Source: Cristatella mucedo
Lineage: Eukaryota > Bryozoa > Phylactolaemata > Cristatellidae
Length of the DNA stretch: 64,000 nucleotides
NCBI GenBank assembly: GCA_009760855.2
Contig: WPIO01000001.1
Location: 1,763,501-1,827,500 of the forward strand
Direction: 5' to 3'
Positions 1 through 12,790 of the stretch are shown piece after piece. The notes below the pieces were generated by a model, which did not search any database, was not told the origin of the DNA, and saw only the letters and a list, made by a program, of their open reading frames with translations. The stretch's first letter is position 1. Each line of letters opens with the position of its first letter. The position numbers were made by a program, and so were the translations under genes.

Positions 1-530
1 TTCATCACTACCTGTCGATCAGCACAGCATAGCCTAGCTACCAACTGTCTGAAAAAAAACTACCGGGCAGTCAGCAGTGATGCCATGTTAATTGTCCACG
101 CACACGCACGACCGGCCGGTCGTGTTTCCGATCGATTCCATCGGTTTTCTTTCATAGAGAAGGTGAGATTAGTAAAGCGGTATACATGCACTGCGCATTC
201 TAGCAAGCCTAAAATAAACAGTTTACCAAACCGCTCTGGCAATTGCTGGCCCATAAGCGGAGCCAGAAAGTCTTTCTAAAGTAACCAGCCGTGCAAGCAT
301 CCACCCAGCCGGAACTTCGAATCGCACATTTGACTCTGCGTCCTTCGAAGGTCGACGAGTCGCATTCTGACTGTGTGGGCCACTTTACAAGGGGCCACGC
401 CCGGATTTCTTCATTGCCAACCGACCAACGGTCGCGTCGTGCTGGCTCGCGCCCCGTTGCCAAACGCTCGATCGCTGCTTCGAGTGAGCGTATCTATGAG
501 CGAGCGAGTATTTTGACTTGCTTGCTTCAG

Positions 531-619
531 AGACGTCTCTCATCTGAACGAGAAGCAGCTCGACTGGTTCATCCGAACAAGCCAAGCCCACTTGCAGGGC
601 ATCACTTGCGGCAAGGTAG
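531..619 (+). CDS. internal exon of the left-edge gene
   Basis: An open frame begins one base after the acceptor cttgcttcag and reads DVSHLNEKQLDWFIRTSQ and onward to ITCGKV. Two donors overlap: GTAGGT at 616 (phase 0) and GTAACA at 620 (phase 1). Only the second fits the phase of the exon at 1531, unless another exon lies between them. Confidence 0.5.
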
Positions 620-3600
620 GTAACATCTCCCTGCTTGAAAGCGTACTGGGCCATCATCCCCTCCCATAATGCATCTGGTAGTTTTTCTGCATCTGATGCT
701 CGAAAAGGCGATGCTCGTGCCGTAGTGTCTTACTCGTACCCTTGACGTTGACACTCAGCTCGGCGAGTAGATGACAAATGTTCCTCAGCGGAGCGGCTGT
801 CGTTTACGACTGTAGAGCCTGTGCGAATTCTAAACGTCGACCTTTTAGCCTACATTGATCTAATTTTTAGGTATACTGCACACGCCACGAGCAATACAAT
901 AGAGACCGAAATTCGAGAAGTAAGTACTTGCTTCCTCGTGCGCTTGCATCATTATGGCCAAGCCTGCCAATAAAGATACAAGATCTAGGCACTAAGATCT
1001 GGCTATCTACTCTTAACATCAGCCTCTAGTTTTAGATTAGAATCGAGATACTTAATCTACTTTTAAGACATGGTGAAACGATCGCTGGTACGTGATCAGA
1101 TACAAATCTTGTGAAGCCGTGCTTGCATCTGCTGTGACCTGGAACATGGTTATTGCTTACGACAAGATTCTTACTTTCTTGCTTCTCAATTTTCTTACCG
1201 ATTTCTTATATTTTGCCATTATTATTACTTACCTGAGCCATTGCTCCATTAGTCCACTAATTATTTGATTGTGCTTATTTTGCAGCACATAAAAAGCGTT
1301 TATACAGAGATTCTCAGAAGTTCTCAGAGGGCGCCATAAAAATGTGTTACTTTTATTATTATTATTATTATTATTACTATCGTGATTAATACTCATGCAA
1401 TGATTTAGAAATGTGACGTTATTGTAACCAATACCAAGGGTAGTTCACTTCATTTCGATTCGGGGAGAATTGCACATGCCGACGTTTTGCCAAGCATTCG
1501 TGAGGCCATAATTGTTTTCCTTCGTTGCAGTACTTTTGGACAGGACTGGCGCATTTGAGCTATTCACGGAGGAACAATTAGATTTTATGATAGGTGCTCT
1601 TGTCAAGATGTATGTTGGTTCGGACTTAAAGGTAAGACAATTCTGAAGAAGCTTTATTGTGGTCTAATATTCAGCGTTACGCTAGGCCAAAAATGCTTTC
1701 GGATGCTCATTATATAATCATTGCACGAATAAGGTTTTCTTCAATCGAAGAACTAGTACACTGTATGTATATATAGAAATTTACTTAACCTACATTCCTG
1801 GGTACAGAAAAGTAACGTACATATTCAATCTCAACAAAATACGTCAAAATTGACAGTGTAGCATTTTCAAAGCATCAGCAACTTTTAAACATTAAAAATG
1901 AAGTGCATGCAACATATTCTATCGAATCAATATTGAATTCCAATCAAAAGATAGATGATAGCCAAGTGCAAATATCGGGAACACAATGTGCGACAGTGTG
2001 CTGCTAGAGAATTAGATGAGCTAAAATGCACGGAAGGATCAAAGCGCAGGTTCTCCACAACGGCGCAGGTGCTCGAAGGTGCAGGCTGTGCTTTCATTTT
2101 GCTGGAAACGAAAGCCCGGGGTTTTCTTGGCAATTACTAACAAAAGACGGGTGCTTACAATGCATAGAAGGAGCGGTGCTAGAACAGATCCTCGAGTCCT
2201 CGTACTCTAGAGACTAATCGGATAAAGGATGCCTTTTAGCTATCTATGCGCTGAAGTTTTTCACGAATATATCACCTGAATCATTGACGTTCAGTGCAAA
2301 TGATGCTCGGGTGAGATGATAAGTGCTCAAGAAGGGATTCGGATAATCTATATGTCTTATACTCTTCCTAGAGAAATACGGCGACGCTCTGCGATTACTG
2401 GGGTTCTGAAGTTGCTCAGCAGCATGCTTAGCCATGGCAAGAAATATCGGTTTCTGGAAAAAGAGTGGCAGACACGAAACCCGCTACCTCTGCATGGTAT
2501 ACAAGCAATGACCTAGGATGCGAGGTACGCTGATGTAACAGTCTCATTTATATATCGGCAGAAGACCCTTCACTCCTATGACCATCGCTTGCAGTGGACA
2601 ATTAAAGACTGCACCAAACTGTATTAGCATCCTAATAATGATAATAATAATTCGCTTGATAATTTGCCCTCAGAGAGCTCATTGTCAGAGCAAGGCTTTT
2701 GCACTTACTGTTCTAAGCACATTGCCAGCTAATTAAAGTCACAAATTTCAGAGCAGAATAAATTTGCTGAAGTATTAAAATGACGTATACTAAGAACTTT
2801 GTTTTGATGGATAAGATTCGGCATGGCTTCATCGTGAAAGGAAAATACGAAACCTCAATGCAATTTTCAAGTTTGAAAGAAAAAAGTTATAGCATCGGCA
2901 ACAAAAGTTAAGGATTAAGCCAGAGAAAATGCATATAGACGTACGGTAGACATACAATCGACTGCTCATGTAAGAATATTGCATATAGGAATACTTCTCT
3001 TATATGAATAGCAGTTCGGGATCGAAGATTGATTCTAGCTATGTACACAGCGTATGGGAATACTCCGCCAACACGATTGGACATTTTCCGGTCCAAGCGT
3101 ATTCTTATAAGTGGAGTCGACTGTGTATTGTTTAAATAGCATTTTATATTGTGCTCGTGACACTTTGCATTGTGCACGTGAAAATTTGCTCCACCGCCAC
3201 GTGAGAGTGCCTGCCATTGAGCACCGCCGATCGGTCCTCCGCCGATTTGGGAGATTATCGAGTTTCGCTCGCTGTAGACTGCCCATTTCCCTGAGTAAAT
3301 GGCTCGCTCTCGTCTTTCGACGCCCTGCGGTTGAATTGAAAATTTGCTTGTCCCGCATATGATATGCACAGGCGCACTTGCTTGTCTTGATTTGCCCACT
3401 GAGTGTGACAACTTGAACTAGCTACACTAGCTTGCTAAAGTAAGCACACAAGTGCGAACTCAACGAGCTAGCGGTAAGTGTGCCAGTACTGCCAGCCAGT
3501 TCTCACATCGAAGCTCACGCTCATTCTTGCGGATCCCTTATCGGCGGGTTTGCTCTAAAACTCCCAGCATGCAAACGTGCAACCGAGTAGCTGCACTACG

Positions 3601-3891
3601 CCCAGTCATAATTTGCTCATTTTGGCAGCATACCGGTAGCCATGGCAACCGGGCCTCTCCGGTGGAAAGAATTCCGAAAGACACCCCCAACGTCTTTCCG
3701 TCAGTTCAGAATGCAGGCAGCGTACTTACAGCGCGTCGTTCATTTCCTTTCAGAAGGCGGACTACCTATGTCGCGTGCTGTTTCTAGAGCAGCTAAAGCT
3801 GATGTACATGGCCGTGCACGGGGTGAACGAGGCCGAGGCTGAGCGAGCCTTTTCCGTCGAGCTGCCGCAACTCCAGTTCACGACGGAGTGA
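531..3891 (+). CDS. 3' end of an unrecognised spliced gene (three exons visible)
   Basis: Three exons join into one reading frame ending at TGA 3889-3891; the 5' part lies outside or was not found. Exon 531-619 follows an acceptor ending gcttcag, 1531-1631 follows ttcgttgcag and ends at a consensus donor GTAAGA, and 3754-3891 follows catttcctttcag. The protein reads DVSHLNEKQLDWFIRTSQ at its visible start, then ELFTEEQLDFMIGALVKMY, then KADYLCRVLFLEQLKLMYM, and ends QLQFTTE. It looks helical and charged, with no membrane segment. The spacing of LDWF, EEQLDFMIGAL and the final VLFLEQLK...EAEAE helix loosely resembles the C-terminal region of PWWP3A/MUM1-like proteins, but this is a weak impression from memory and I assign no function. 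The last two exons join in phase 0. The first join needs the second of two possible donors (620, GTAACA) rather than 616 (GTAGGT). Confidence 0.55.
1279..1378 (+). repeat. LINE family B 3' tail with (ATT)n
   Basis: The stretch from tgcagcacataaaaagcg through ttctcagagggcgccat to a run of ATT repeats (about 1348-1376) matches the 3' end shared by the better copies at 19800, 41150 and 60350. It is a short 5'-truncated remnant in an intron of the left-edge gene. Confidence 0.6.
1531..1631 (+). CDS. internal exon of the left-edge gene
   Basis: The exon is bounded by a strong acceptor (tttccttcgttgcag) and a consensus donor (AAG/GTAAGA). Only one frame is open through it; the frame enters with two bases completing a split codon and gives LLDRTGAFELFTEEQLDF followed by MIGALVKMYVGSDLK. 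The exon ends in phase 0, matching the next exon. Confidence 0.6.
2540..2625 (-). repeat. degenerate tRNA-SINE body fragment
   Basis: The sequence around gacca-tcgcttgcagtgg followed by acaattaaagactgcacc resembles the body of the SINE copies at 4310-4452 and 33975-34140. The tRNA-like head with its B box is not recognisable. This is a weak match. Confidence 0.35.
2632..2745 (-). repeat. LINE family B 3' tail, reverse orientation
   Basis: A run of taataatgataataataat leads into gccctcagagagctcat, the reverse complement of the family B 3' end. No coding part is retained. Confidence 0.5.
3754..3891 (+). CDS. terminal exon of the left-edge gene
   Basis: The acceptor catttcctttcag is followed by an open phase-0 frame of 45 codons, KADYLCRVLFLEQLKLMY to ELPQLQFTTE, then TGA. 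The exon is rich in G/C-ending codons, unlike the AT-rich flanks, which supports it being coding. Confidence 0.6.
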   Translation, partial: KADYLCRVLFLEQLKLMYMAVHGVNEAEAERAFSVELPQLQFTTE

Positions 3892-4284
3892 CTTTAGATC
3901 CAGCAAGCAGGCGCCCGACGCTGTCATCGAAAAGTCGCTCCATTCTGAGAAGCGAGAAGAAGGAGTGTTCGAAACGGCAACAGCGTGGCGTCACGAACGA
4001 GCTCAGTCCTCAGCCGGCACTCGTCCGCATCAAAACCGCTGGCCTGAATAGGCGGCGACACTGCCTACTACGCTGCGTTATGGAAATGCTTGGAGTGCGC
4101 TTCAGTGAACGAATTAAATATATTGGAAGCAGTCGCTCGGCGACCGCAGAACTTTAAATTGCTTCTCTGAGTCGCCAGATTAAATGAATTCATCGCTGCT
4201 CAGTCGTTCACGAAATGGAGGGGCAATTGTTTATGGCCCATAGTGACGTGTTCAGAGATCAAATTTCAAATTCTACAAATAATT

Positions 4285-4290
4285 AATAAA
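4285..4290 (+). terminator. possible polyadenylation signal
   Basis: AATAAA, overlapped by a second AATAAA, lies about 395 bases after the stop codon at 3889-3891. It is a plausible 3' end for the left-edge gene, but the region is AT-rich, so chance is possible. Confidence 0.3.
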
Positions 4291-4309
4291 TAAATACTAG
4301 CTGATTCAA

Positions 4310-4500
4310 CAGCCTATTTTGTATAGCGACAGAAGAGGCTTGGCGGCTATCACCACTGCTTGCAGTGACGATAAAGGATCGCCCACCACAGGATTCGAAC
4401 CCACGACCTCAGGGCCGAGGTTGTGAAAAGCAACCGCCTTACCCAGTGATCCCCCAGAGAGCTCAATCTCTTTTTAGGCACTTTACAATTAAAATTTTTT
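4310..4500 (-). repeat. tRNA-derived SINE next to a LINE B tail
   Basis: On the minus strand the sequence reads from a tRNA-like A-box region (tgggtaaggcgg) to a canonical B box, GGTTCGAATCC (plus strand 4391-4401), then an unrelated body ending tcgctatacaaaatagg. A second copy with the same body lies at 33975-34140. Bases 4453-4500 (cagagagctcaatctct) are the reverse complement of the LINE B 3' tail, so the SINE appears inserted in, or joined to, that tail. Confidence 0.6.
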
Positions 4501-6784
4501 GACTGCCATAGTTCAAGTAATCCCTCGCACAGCTAGCCTTGCAGGGAGGTGTGGCTATTATCCAAGGCAACTTGGTGGACCATATAGCCTCTGTTGTAAG
4601 TATTGCTCGTACCTAGTTGTAATTATAAGCGGACACATTCATTCACGCAGTACGCAGAGATCCGGCCCGATCACATAACTAGCAACTTGAAGCTGAGATT
4701 AGGTAGGTCGCTGTTTTGAAGGCTGTACTCGAAGTAGTATCGAAAATGCCGCAAACGGACTGGAGCAGCTTCTGCACGGGGGTCACCAGGCGGCCAGAAT
4801 AGCATACGCTTGCTAATGTTTGCCGACGTTAGACAGATATCGACGAAGCCCAGAGCCCATTGCATTTCCATGGGTACCGGCAGGTGCAGCATCAATACAC
4901 GCCGATTTGCCAGAGTAACGAAATAGGGAACCAATATAGAATGCCTATACTTTATAATTTAAACTACGTCGTGTAGAGCGCTATATTCGATATCTACTCA
5001 GGGTTACAAGTGTCCGGGTCCTGCTATACAGCACGAAAACCTGCTACACGTGAGCACGACTACGCTGCCTGACTCCAACTCCGGAGTCAACCGTCCGACT
5101 AACATGACTCTTATATGCGGTACTATACTTAAAAGAACTGTGAATAAAACCTGAGAAGTCGCACTCTGGCTAATACGTCATGCAAACGTTAATCTCGCTC
5201 AATTGGTTGGACGAACGGACAGGCAACCCAAAAATCACAGGATGGTTGCCGGCTCAAAGCATAATTATCTTCCTTCGCTCTCAATGCGAACGGCCTCCGG
5301 TTAGTCTGCAATTTAAATTTGTTGATCGGTCTTCTTCCTTTGAAGATGCACCGGAGCCGGAGCTCAATAAATTGTAGAGTAGATGCCTGATAGCTGCATC
5401 GCTGGCTTGCTACATCAGCCAGACGCTGACAGAGCTAACTATTATTAGCCACATTTTTGAATTATAAACTTTAGGAATCGGTTAAGTCGTAATCATTATA
5501 TTGGAAATATTGTGTACAGATGTATTGATAGTTAGTTGGCATTACTCTCGTTATTAATACAACGTGCTTTGAATGGGGAAAAGCATGGCTACTGCTGTGC
5601 GCTGTGTGCATGTATCTCCATTTAGCTCTCGAAAAGAGTAAGTTGACTACATGGATTTGTTATGTTAACCTACTGGCTTACTATTAACCTATCCCTGATT
5701 ACAACCTTTGCTGCTGCAGTAGTAGGCATACCTTCGTATGTCGGTCCAGTAACTTCGACTAGGTGATGGCGCGTCGAGGCCCTAGCCTTAATGGTGGCGG
5801 TTGCATGTTTTCGAACATTTTTATCTTTTTTGTGAGTTACGTCTGTAGCAAAAGACTTCCGTCAAGGAGCAGTTACCGCACTTTCGTGACAGTGGGTCCA
5901 TTGAAAGTATGAAAAGTACGCGTGAGGTTCATAAGCAACCTAATTTTCAAACAGCGGGAAAGGAGTCTTAGATGATCACACGCCTGCTCGCTGCAAGGTA
6001 TAATGGGTCGCCAGCCACTGGATATTAGCCAACGACCAAGCTGGGAACGGCTAGCAAGCTTGCCCAAGGCAAAGACCCCGTACCTTCGCCTGTAGATCTA
6101 TGTACTAGTTCAGAACTAAAACCCACACTAGCTTCAGAGTAAGTTTAGACACTGAGATATATTGATCTTACGTATTATTATTTCTCTGCGCAGCTTTTCA
6201 TTCGTGCCAGGATAATACGATAGGTCAAGGTTGGCTGAGAACACAAAGCTTTGCTCTCGGTTGCACAGCTTTGTTCGCCGGCCACCGTATTGAATATTGG
6301 GTACAAAAGAACAATGCGGAAGTAGAAGGGGCCCCTGCTCGTTGCCTAGGACCGCGAAACTGGCCTCTACTGGTCTAGAAATAGTTATCTAAGCTGTCTA
6401 ACAACCTAGTGAGGATTCGACCTTTGACTATTTAGCTTGAGTTAAACTTGGCGCTGGACAGCAAGGTAAGCAAAACTGTTCAGCATTCCTTAGAGCAATT
6501 AGTGTCTAGACTGGCCCGGCCATGAGGACAATGCAGCTTAGTTAAAAGGGCTTAGCAGCTGACCTGGGGGGAGGGGCGGCTCATCAGCAGTTCACCTCCA
6601 AATTCTGTTCAGCAATAACCAATTACGCTTTCACCCTATCGCCCGAATGCCTAGCTGTCTAGTCGACGAAACTCATTCAGTCAGCGAAACCTGTGACCCA
6701 GGATCTTTCGAGTGCTAGTATTGTCTCTCAGGAACCTAATGAAACCTGGTTATCGAAACCGGATAAGTTAAGGGGCCATTCTGA
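4500..6784. other. no recognisable gene; left-edge gene to P450 interval
   Basis: AT-rich sequence with scattered short ORFs. Two slightly longer ones (minus 4671-4934, 87 codons; plus 5180-5377, 65 codons) have no motif I recognise and no convincing splice context. I see no repeat that can be placed in a family. Confidence 0.4.
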
Positions 6785-7165
6785 TCTTCCTCGTTTACCT
6801 AGCTGAACTGCTGCGCCAGTCTCCACCTCATCGTGCTGTCATGTCCTGTGTGCTTTTGCTCTGCAGGTTTTAAACCACGGAACTCCCTTCCACGATTCAC
6901 ACGCAGCGACAACTACTCTTCTGCTGTCGATTATGGCACATCCTTTCCAGCCGTCTTGAGCTGCTACTTTCATGTTAATCGCTACCTCAACTGCTCTACT
7001 GATTCAGCTGTTTTCTCACACTTTTTTTTGTGCAAGATGAAGTCTTGTGGCTACCGAATGCATACTAAAGGTCGCCCAGGGTGTAATTGCACTATAAAAA
7101 TACCTCTGCGAAATACCCACGTAGTCTTTGTGGAGTTATACACAGAAGTACCTTGCATTACTTGA
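6785..7165 (+). mobile_element. LINE family A 3' fragment
   Basis: The stretch from gtttacctagctgaactgct to the codons for DYGTSFPAVLSCYFHVNRYLN parallels the C-terminus of the reverse transcriptase copy at 27659-28765 ([14 protein letters not shown]). It is followed by the family 3' untranslated part (cacgtagtctttgtggagtt). Most of the reverse transcriptase is missing and the frame is broken at several points. It is a 5'-truncated dead copy. Confidence 0.75.
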
Positions 7166-10049
7166 TCTTAAGCAATTCGAATATCTGCATGCTTGATTGG
7201 GTCTTAACTGCTTAATCATCTGATTGTACACCCAGTATACACATTTTATTGTGCATGACCCTGCAAATGCTAATGTGAAAGCTTAATGGCCCAAACTCAG
7301 TCTCAAATCCACTAAAATCAAGACACATCTTGCAACGCCATTCAAGACCTAAATTATGTAAGTCGATTTAGATAATGTTCTGTACGGTAGAAAGTAGTCG
7401 TGCTTTTGATGTACCACAAAAGCAGGTGCAGTGAAGGCTTCTGTATCTCTCCTGGACGGCTGAAACTGGAATTGAATAGGGCTAAAGATATTTGCAGTTT
7501 GGCTTAGGAATGAGCCCTCCAAAGTTACCGAAGAAACCTGTCTCCTCGTTATTTCGGTAGAGCCTAGAGGTTCATAGGTCCTGACAAGCTAATGAAATTA
7601 CTTTTTCAATGAGCTGCTGAAACTTCATTTGTTCTTAACTGACGATACCTGCTGCCGATAGCCGTGCATTTCTGTGCGAATTTTTCTGAATAACGTCCTC
7701 TCTGAATCTCTGCATGACCTATTATTGTCATGTGCTGCACAGCTTGCGGAAGGATAGTAGTAGGAGCACTTTGCGTAGCCTCTGGTAGAAAGCTCTTTCC
7801 TTATTTCAAGTACTCTAAGTAATATGAAAACAAGCTTTCACGTCACTGGCTTCCTTAACTTTAAGCACCCGACAGCGTTTGTATTTTAAGACGTCACTTT
7901 CGGGCAAAGACGCTGGGTAATTATACTAAAGGTCTAGATTTAAAAAACAGCAAATAATCCTACTTAGGAGCTTGTGCACCAAGGTTTCATAACCTAGCCA
8001 GTGTCATTGCATAACCATGCGGAACCAAAAGGGAAGAATACATAGACCTACCGATCACGTATATCCGACTAATTTGATTGTATATTTAATAATGATTGAT
8101 TGCCCATTCTAGGCTTTCATTTATATACCAATGACACAGAAATGAAATCTGGCTATAATATTCCTAAGTGACCTTTTATTAGAAAACCACAGTTTAGCAC
8201 TGAATGCAATTAAAAGCAAGCTTGACGGCTAAGAATGATGTGCCAAAGTCGGAAGCACGACTCGAGTCGGAAGTAGATGTCATTTCGTGTGTACTAACTA
8301 CAGAAATACAGCTTGTACAAGTATTCGTGATTCCCATAATGTCATATGAGTCATATGGCTCTTCGTCGATTGGCTCAATTTTACTTAATTTCGGCTTCGA
8401 AAATTCCTGAATTTCAGTAGTGTGTTTTATCTGGGTCCCAAGTTTCTGCAGACCAAGCATCAGCTTCATTTTTTTAAACTCAATATCTCAATCAGGGCAT
8501 AGTTTAATCACGGCAACAAAGAAATCAATCTTTCTTATTTAATGTTCACCCATACAGTCACGAAAACAATGAGAATAGCTGAAGATGACCTTGAGGATCT
8601 TCTGCAATTAAATAACACTTCCGATGCCAAATGTTATGAACGCTGCATGGCGGTTTCCACGTTCAGACAGAACCTGGACGCAAACACTATGCACATAGAG
8701 CGGGTCTAGTCCAGCGGATGCATGACGTATAAATGCATGCAAGCGGGGTATACGTGCGAATCTCTAAGGTTTGGATTCACATGGTATGGATTCACAGCTG
8801 GTGACTTGTAAGTGCAGCTCTAATGCACACAAGTCTCCCGACGGTCGAGGAACAAAAGAGCAATGAAGATAAGCCATACCTACTGCAGCAAGTTCAAATA
8901 CATGAAAACTGAAGTCGATTCGACGTTGATGGATTGCTACAGGCATTCTATAGTAGCCGCAACCGACAGCCAGTCTCGTATGATTCAAAGTCTATCAAAT
9001 AACTCGGTCAACTGCTCAGGCACGAACTTTTTCTCATTACATGGCGTCGAATTGTAATGAATTTAATCCTAGAATATTTATTAGCCTCTTGCGAGCCATC
9101 GCATTTCAGGAGCAACGAATTTTAATATTGCTAATTTATTACTCTGACGTCTGACAAGCGAGCTGCTTAAAGAGCTACAAGTTTATCAAGACGTTTAACC
9201 GACAAAATTACACTTCAAGATTAAAATAGAGAAGCCCTAAATTTCCTAAACTACCAGATGTGGATACGGATGTAATCTTAGAATCGCACTAAATCAGCAT
9301 CAGACCAAGAATTAGTGATTAGCCCTTGTTTCAGGTACTATAGTAAAAAAGAAAGATGTCTCTGCGACACTGTGTCAACCAATCTGTAGGGGACATGTTG
9401 TTCGAGAACACTCCAAAGTGTTTGTTTTCCTCCATCAATGAGGGAATAAGCGATGCCAGAAAAAATCTGAAGGCTTACAATAAAGTTCCGCATCATGAGC
9501 AGGTTTCAAATTCTTTGTGTATCCATGCATTAAGCTATGTTTACTGAAAACTCGATGATGCTTTGCTCATACGATAAAGCAGTAACAGCAAACTAGGCTA
9601 GGCATTAATTCTAGATGATAATTTGTGGGTTTGAGCACTGCTGTGGGCTGGTAGGCAATCCTTCGTGGGGATCTGCACGAGGTACTGATAGTGGTGTTTG
9701 CTCCTCGGCTATTCTTTAAATAACGCAATTAAATTAGCACTCCTTTAAATGTATTACCTCCTTTAGTTACCGAGTCAATCAACTCTTCCAGAAAAATTCC
9801 TAATTCGCAACCTCAAGGCAATCTCAAAATATAGCTTTTGATGTACGCTAATTAATCTATCTGATCTCTCTGCTTGAACTCGTCGATCCATCACTGCTAT
9901 TTGAAGCTATTGGTTTGATCCTGCTCGAGCGCCACGGTACACGCCCGGATCTCACTTTAACATTACTAGACTAGGTCAGGTTCTAGATCTGCGAAAGATA
10001 TCAGCGGATGTACGTAAATTGCCGTCAGTCTTCCATTGACCCCTTAAAG
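7166..10049. other. no supported gene
   Basis: AT-rich intergenic sequence. A 91-codon minus-strand ORF at 8194-8469 has an acidic stretch (KIEPIDEEPYDSYDIMG) but no recognisable domain and no cues that it is expressed. An unremarkable 74-codon minus-strand ORF lies at 8764-8988. I could not place any repeat here. Confidence 0.35.
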
Positions 10050-10705
10050 TATCCGGTGATCCCTCGCAGCCCTTGAGGACGTCGAATTCTCTCAAGCTTC
10101 TCACTGCATGTGCTGGTGAAATTCGCACGCGGATAGCAGCAAACTTTCCTTAATTGAATGACAATAAAAACCAACTTACTAGTCGTGGGCAAACCTAGTG
10201 CGATTCAGAAAGTGGAAAGGTTAACGCTCACAATCGGCTCTGGCAGCATATCCCCTGCTCAATCTGCACACAATGTAGGTGTGCTAGTCCCAATTGACCT
10301 TTCGTTAGACGACCACATCAGCTCCACAGTCCAGTCTGCTACTTTCAGCAACATAACATGGCTAATATTCGGGCTCTTTCAGACATGCTAAAATTCGGGC
10401 TTTTTCAGACAGGGATACCATATCTAAATTTGTCTATGCATTTGTAAAATCTCGTCCCGACGTCTGTAACTTACTGCTTGCTTGTCTACAGGCCTGTGCA
10501 TTCATTCAGGCGCTTACAGCGTGTGCAAAACTCTGCAGCTAGGTTTTTTTGTTATGAGCGTCGCAGCTTCCACATCATACCACTTCTCACAAATCTACAC
10601 TGGCTTACAGTCAAGCAACGCGTCAACTTCAAGGTTCCATCATTCACTTTTAGATCCCATTTATTTTTTTGCTCCAGCCTACCTATCAGATCTATATAGA
10701 TCTGA
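10050..10705 (+). mobile_element. LINE family B reverse-transcriptase C-terminal fragment
   Basis: The order of remnants follows family B copies elsewhere: a region like ctcgaattctctcaagcttc, then gcagcaaactttccttaatt, NLLVVGKPSAIQKVE, the SLDDHISSTVQSA thumb region, then HIIPLLTNLHWL. It stops at the cctacctatcagatc site. Frameshifts and stops interrupt it throughout. Confidence 0.75.
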
Positions 10706-10744
10706 TTTCGTTTGATTTTGGTTTGATATTGGTTCCCCTTCTTT

Positions 10745-10985
10745 TCATTCTTTAGGTTTTCTAACTCAGGCCGACGTTATCACCAAGTACAATAATAGTC
10801 TTCGGATTTACGCTGATGACAGTCAGCTCTACCGATCCTTCTAAGCATCGCTCTTCATTCAGCTCTTTTGGTTCCCCTACTTCCTGCATTGATAGCGTAT
10901 CCTTATTTGAATGGCCTCCAACTGCTATAAGCTTAATGATGCAATAATGACATCATGTCTATCACCGAAATTCAGTGCCGTTTGA
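10745..10985 (+). mobile_element. LINE family B reverse-transcriptase core fragment with YADD
   Basis: Codons from about 10772 read ADVITKYNNSLRIYADDSQL, carrying the catalytic YADD of non-LTR reverse transcriptases. The frame stops soon after and continues in pieces (CIDSVSLFEW). It directly follows another family B fragment and must be a separate or rearranged copy, because the catalytic motif should precede the thumb region seen at 10158-10700. Confidence 0.7.
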
Positions 10986-11079
10986 AAGTTAGAATACCTA
11001 AATCTCATATTTGGTTAATCAAGCCCTACTCCAGCGACATCTGCCTGTAATCTGAACGTAGTATTCTGAAACTACTTAT

Positions 11080-12790
11080 ATCTTCAACTTTTAATTCGGC
11101 TTACTTTTCGTTATGTATCACAACAAAAATCGTGGCTTTCTTGGGTAAGAGTAAAAGAGCCAAACTATTTTACATTTTCTATTAGTTCACATCGGATTGG
11201 GACCCTCGCTATGGGTGATGTCAACGTTTATCTTAATAACTAATCCGACGCCTTCAGCACCGAATTTCATTTACTGACTGACTCATTTTCTCCTACGGCT
11301 CACGTGTGTATGACCCAACTCACAATAGGGGCCACACACTCGACCAAGTTTGCTCCTACAACTTCAGGCTATCGGTACCTATCATTACAGAATTCTGTAA
11401 TTTGACGACATGCAGATTTCATTCAATCTACAGTGTGTGCCCTCCTCTAGATCCATAGTTACCAGTGAATCACGAAACCTCTAAACCCTTGATATCGATG
11501 CTTTACGCAAGAGAGTTTCTTATTTGACCCTGCTTTTTGATCCCTAATCCGACCGGTCATCATTGATGGAATGCTACAGCACGACACTGGCTGACATACT
11601 CGACGAGATTGCACCTCTGACTCAGCACACTGTGCGCCTTCGCCCTGACGGCTCGTGGCTTGCCGAAGACATTGAACTATCCTGGTTTACTGAGCGAAAG
11701 CATGAAAAAGCATACTAAAGATAACGACTGAGTATCCGTTGTCAGGCATATGAGGTCTATTGTAGATAGAGCCAATCGATCCTAGTAGAGGCAAAGGTCT
11801 TGCTTCTAAAAATCTTGTTTGATTGTGGGCATCAGCATTGTGGGATTGTGCATCAGTGATTCAACCGTCTCCTTAACCGCTCCCAGGTTAGCTCCTCGCT
11901 TACTTATCCGTGTGATGATCTAGCTGATTGCATCCCTAACTTCTTTGTCTGCAAGATAGACAAGATCGGAGAGTCTATTCCTTTGGTGGCAGCATCCTCC
12001 CTGGACTCAAGTCCCTCAATTACGTTCATCGCTTCAATGTCTACATTCGAGAAGACCTCAGGTGACGCCATCCTGAAATTCATCTCCCAATCAAAGATGA
12101 CTACTAGTCAAATAAATCTTATTTCCACTGTCCTACTTGTTGGTGCATATATATGCTGCTGCAATATAAAATGCATACTAACAAAATAAATATGCTCTCA
12201 GCCCCAGGCCATGTCCTTGCACATTCTTTTCAAAAAGGCTGAAGTCGGGCCAGTAATTAAAAAAGCAACATTAAACGAAAAGAACTGTAGCAACTACGGT
12301 CCGGCCTCTCTTCTACGTCTCCTAATAAAGACACTGGAATGAGTCCTGGCTGACCAGCTGAACTCTGAGTCCAGTGTTTAAGGTGCTCGCACCGACCAAG
12401 GTCTGGCCGAGGTTGTCGGCTCAAATTTCGTGGCATATGTGAAGCTCCTTAATGGAGATTAAGTTCTCTCAGGGTGCTATACCAATGAATTATAAAACAA
12501 TGAACTGTATATTAGAACCTAACACAGCAAACGCATTCGTCTATCGTAGCATGTAGTAGGTCCATGTGATTCGTCCTTGTGTTCTTATGCGTGCTGCCAC
12601 CGTTCATGCTTCTACTAACCATATTTGGATGGTGATCCTAAGCAGGTCACCTCTAACCATGTTATATCGGTCGACAGTGAGTATGCTACTATTAGCCATT
12701 CAATCATGTTTCCTTGGCAGCATGTGTAAAGTGCTTGGAAAGAGGCTAAGTTCTCTGGGTGTGCAATATAAACTTATTCTTATTCTTTAG
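11080..12790 (+). mobile_element. LINE family B copy with endonuclease and N-terminal RT, internally deleted
   Basis: The APE-type endonuclease end is visible as MGDVNVYLNN near 11210 and as codons for THNRGHTLDQVC near 11310-11350. The linker follows (ECYSTTLADILDEIAPLTQH, about 11569-11630), then the start of the reverse transcriptase (FKKAEVGPVIKKATL, about 12225-12275). The catalytic core is missing: after about 12540 the sequence jumps to the family 3' untranslated end, finishing ttctctgggtgtgcaatata near 12770. Many stops are present, so it is dead. Confidence 0.75.
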
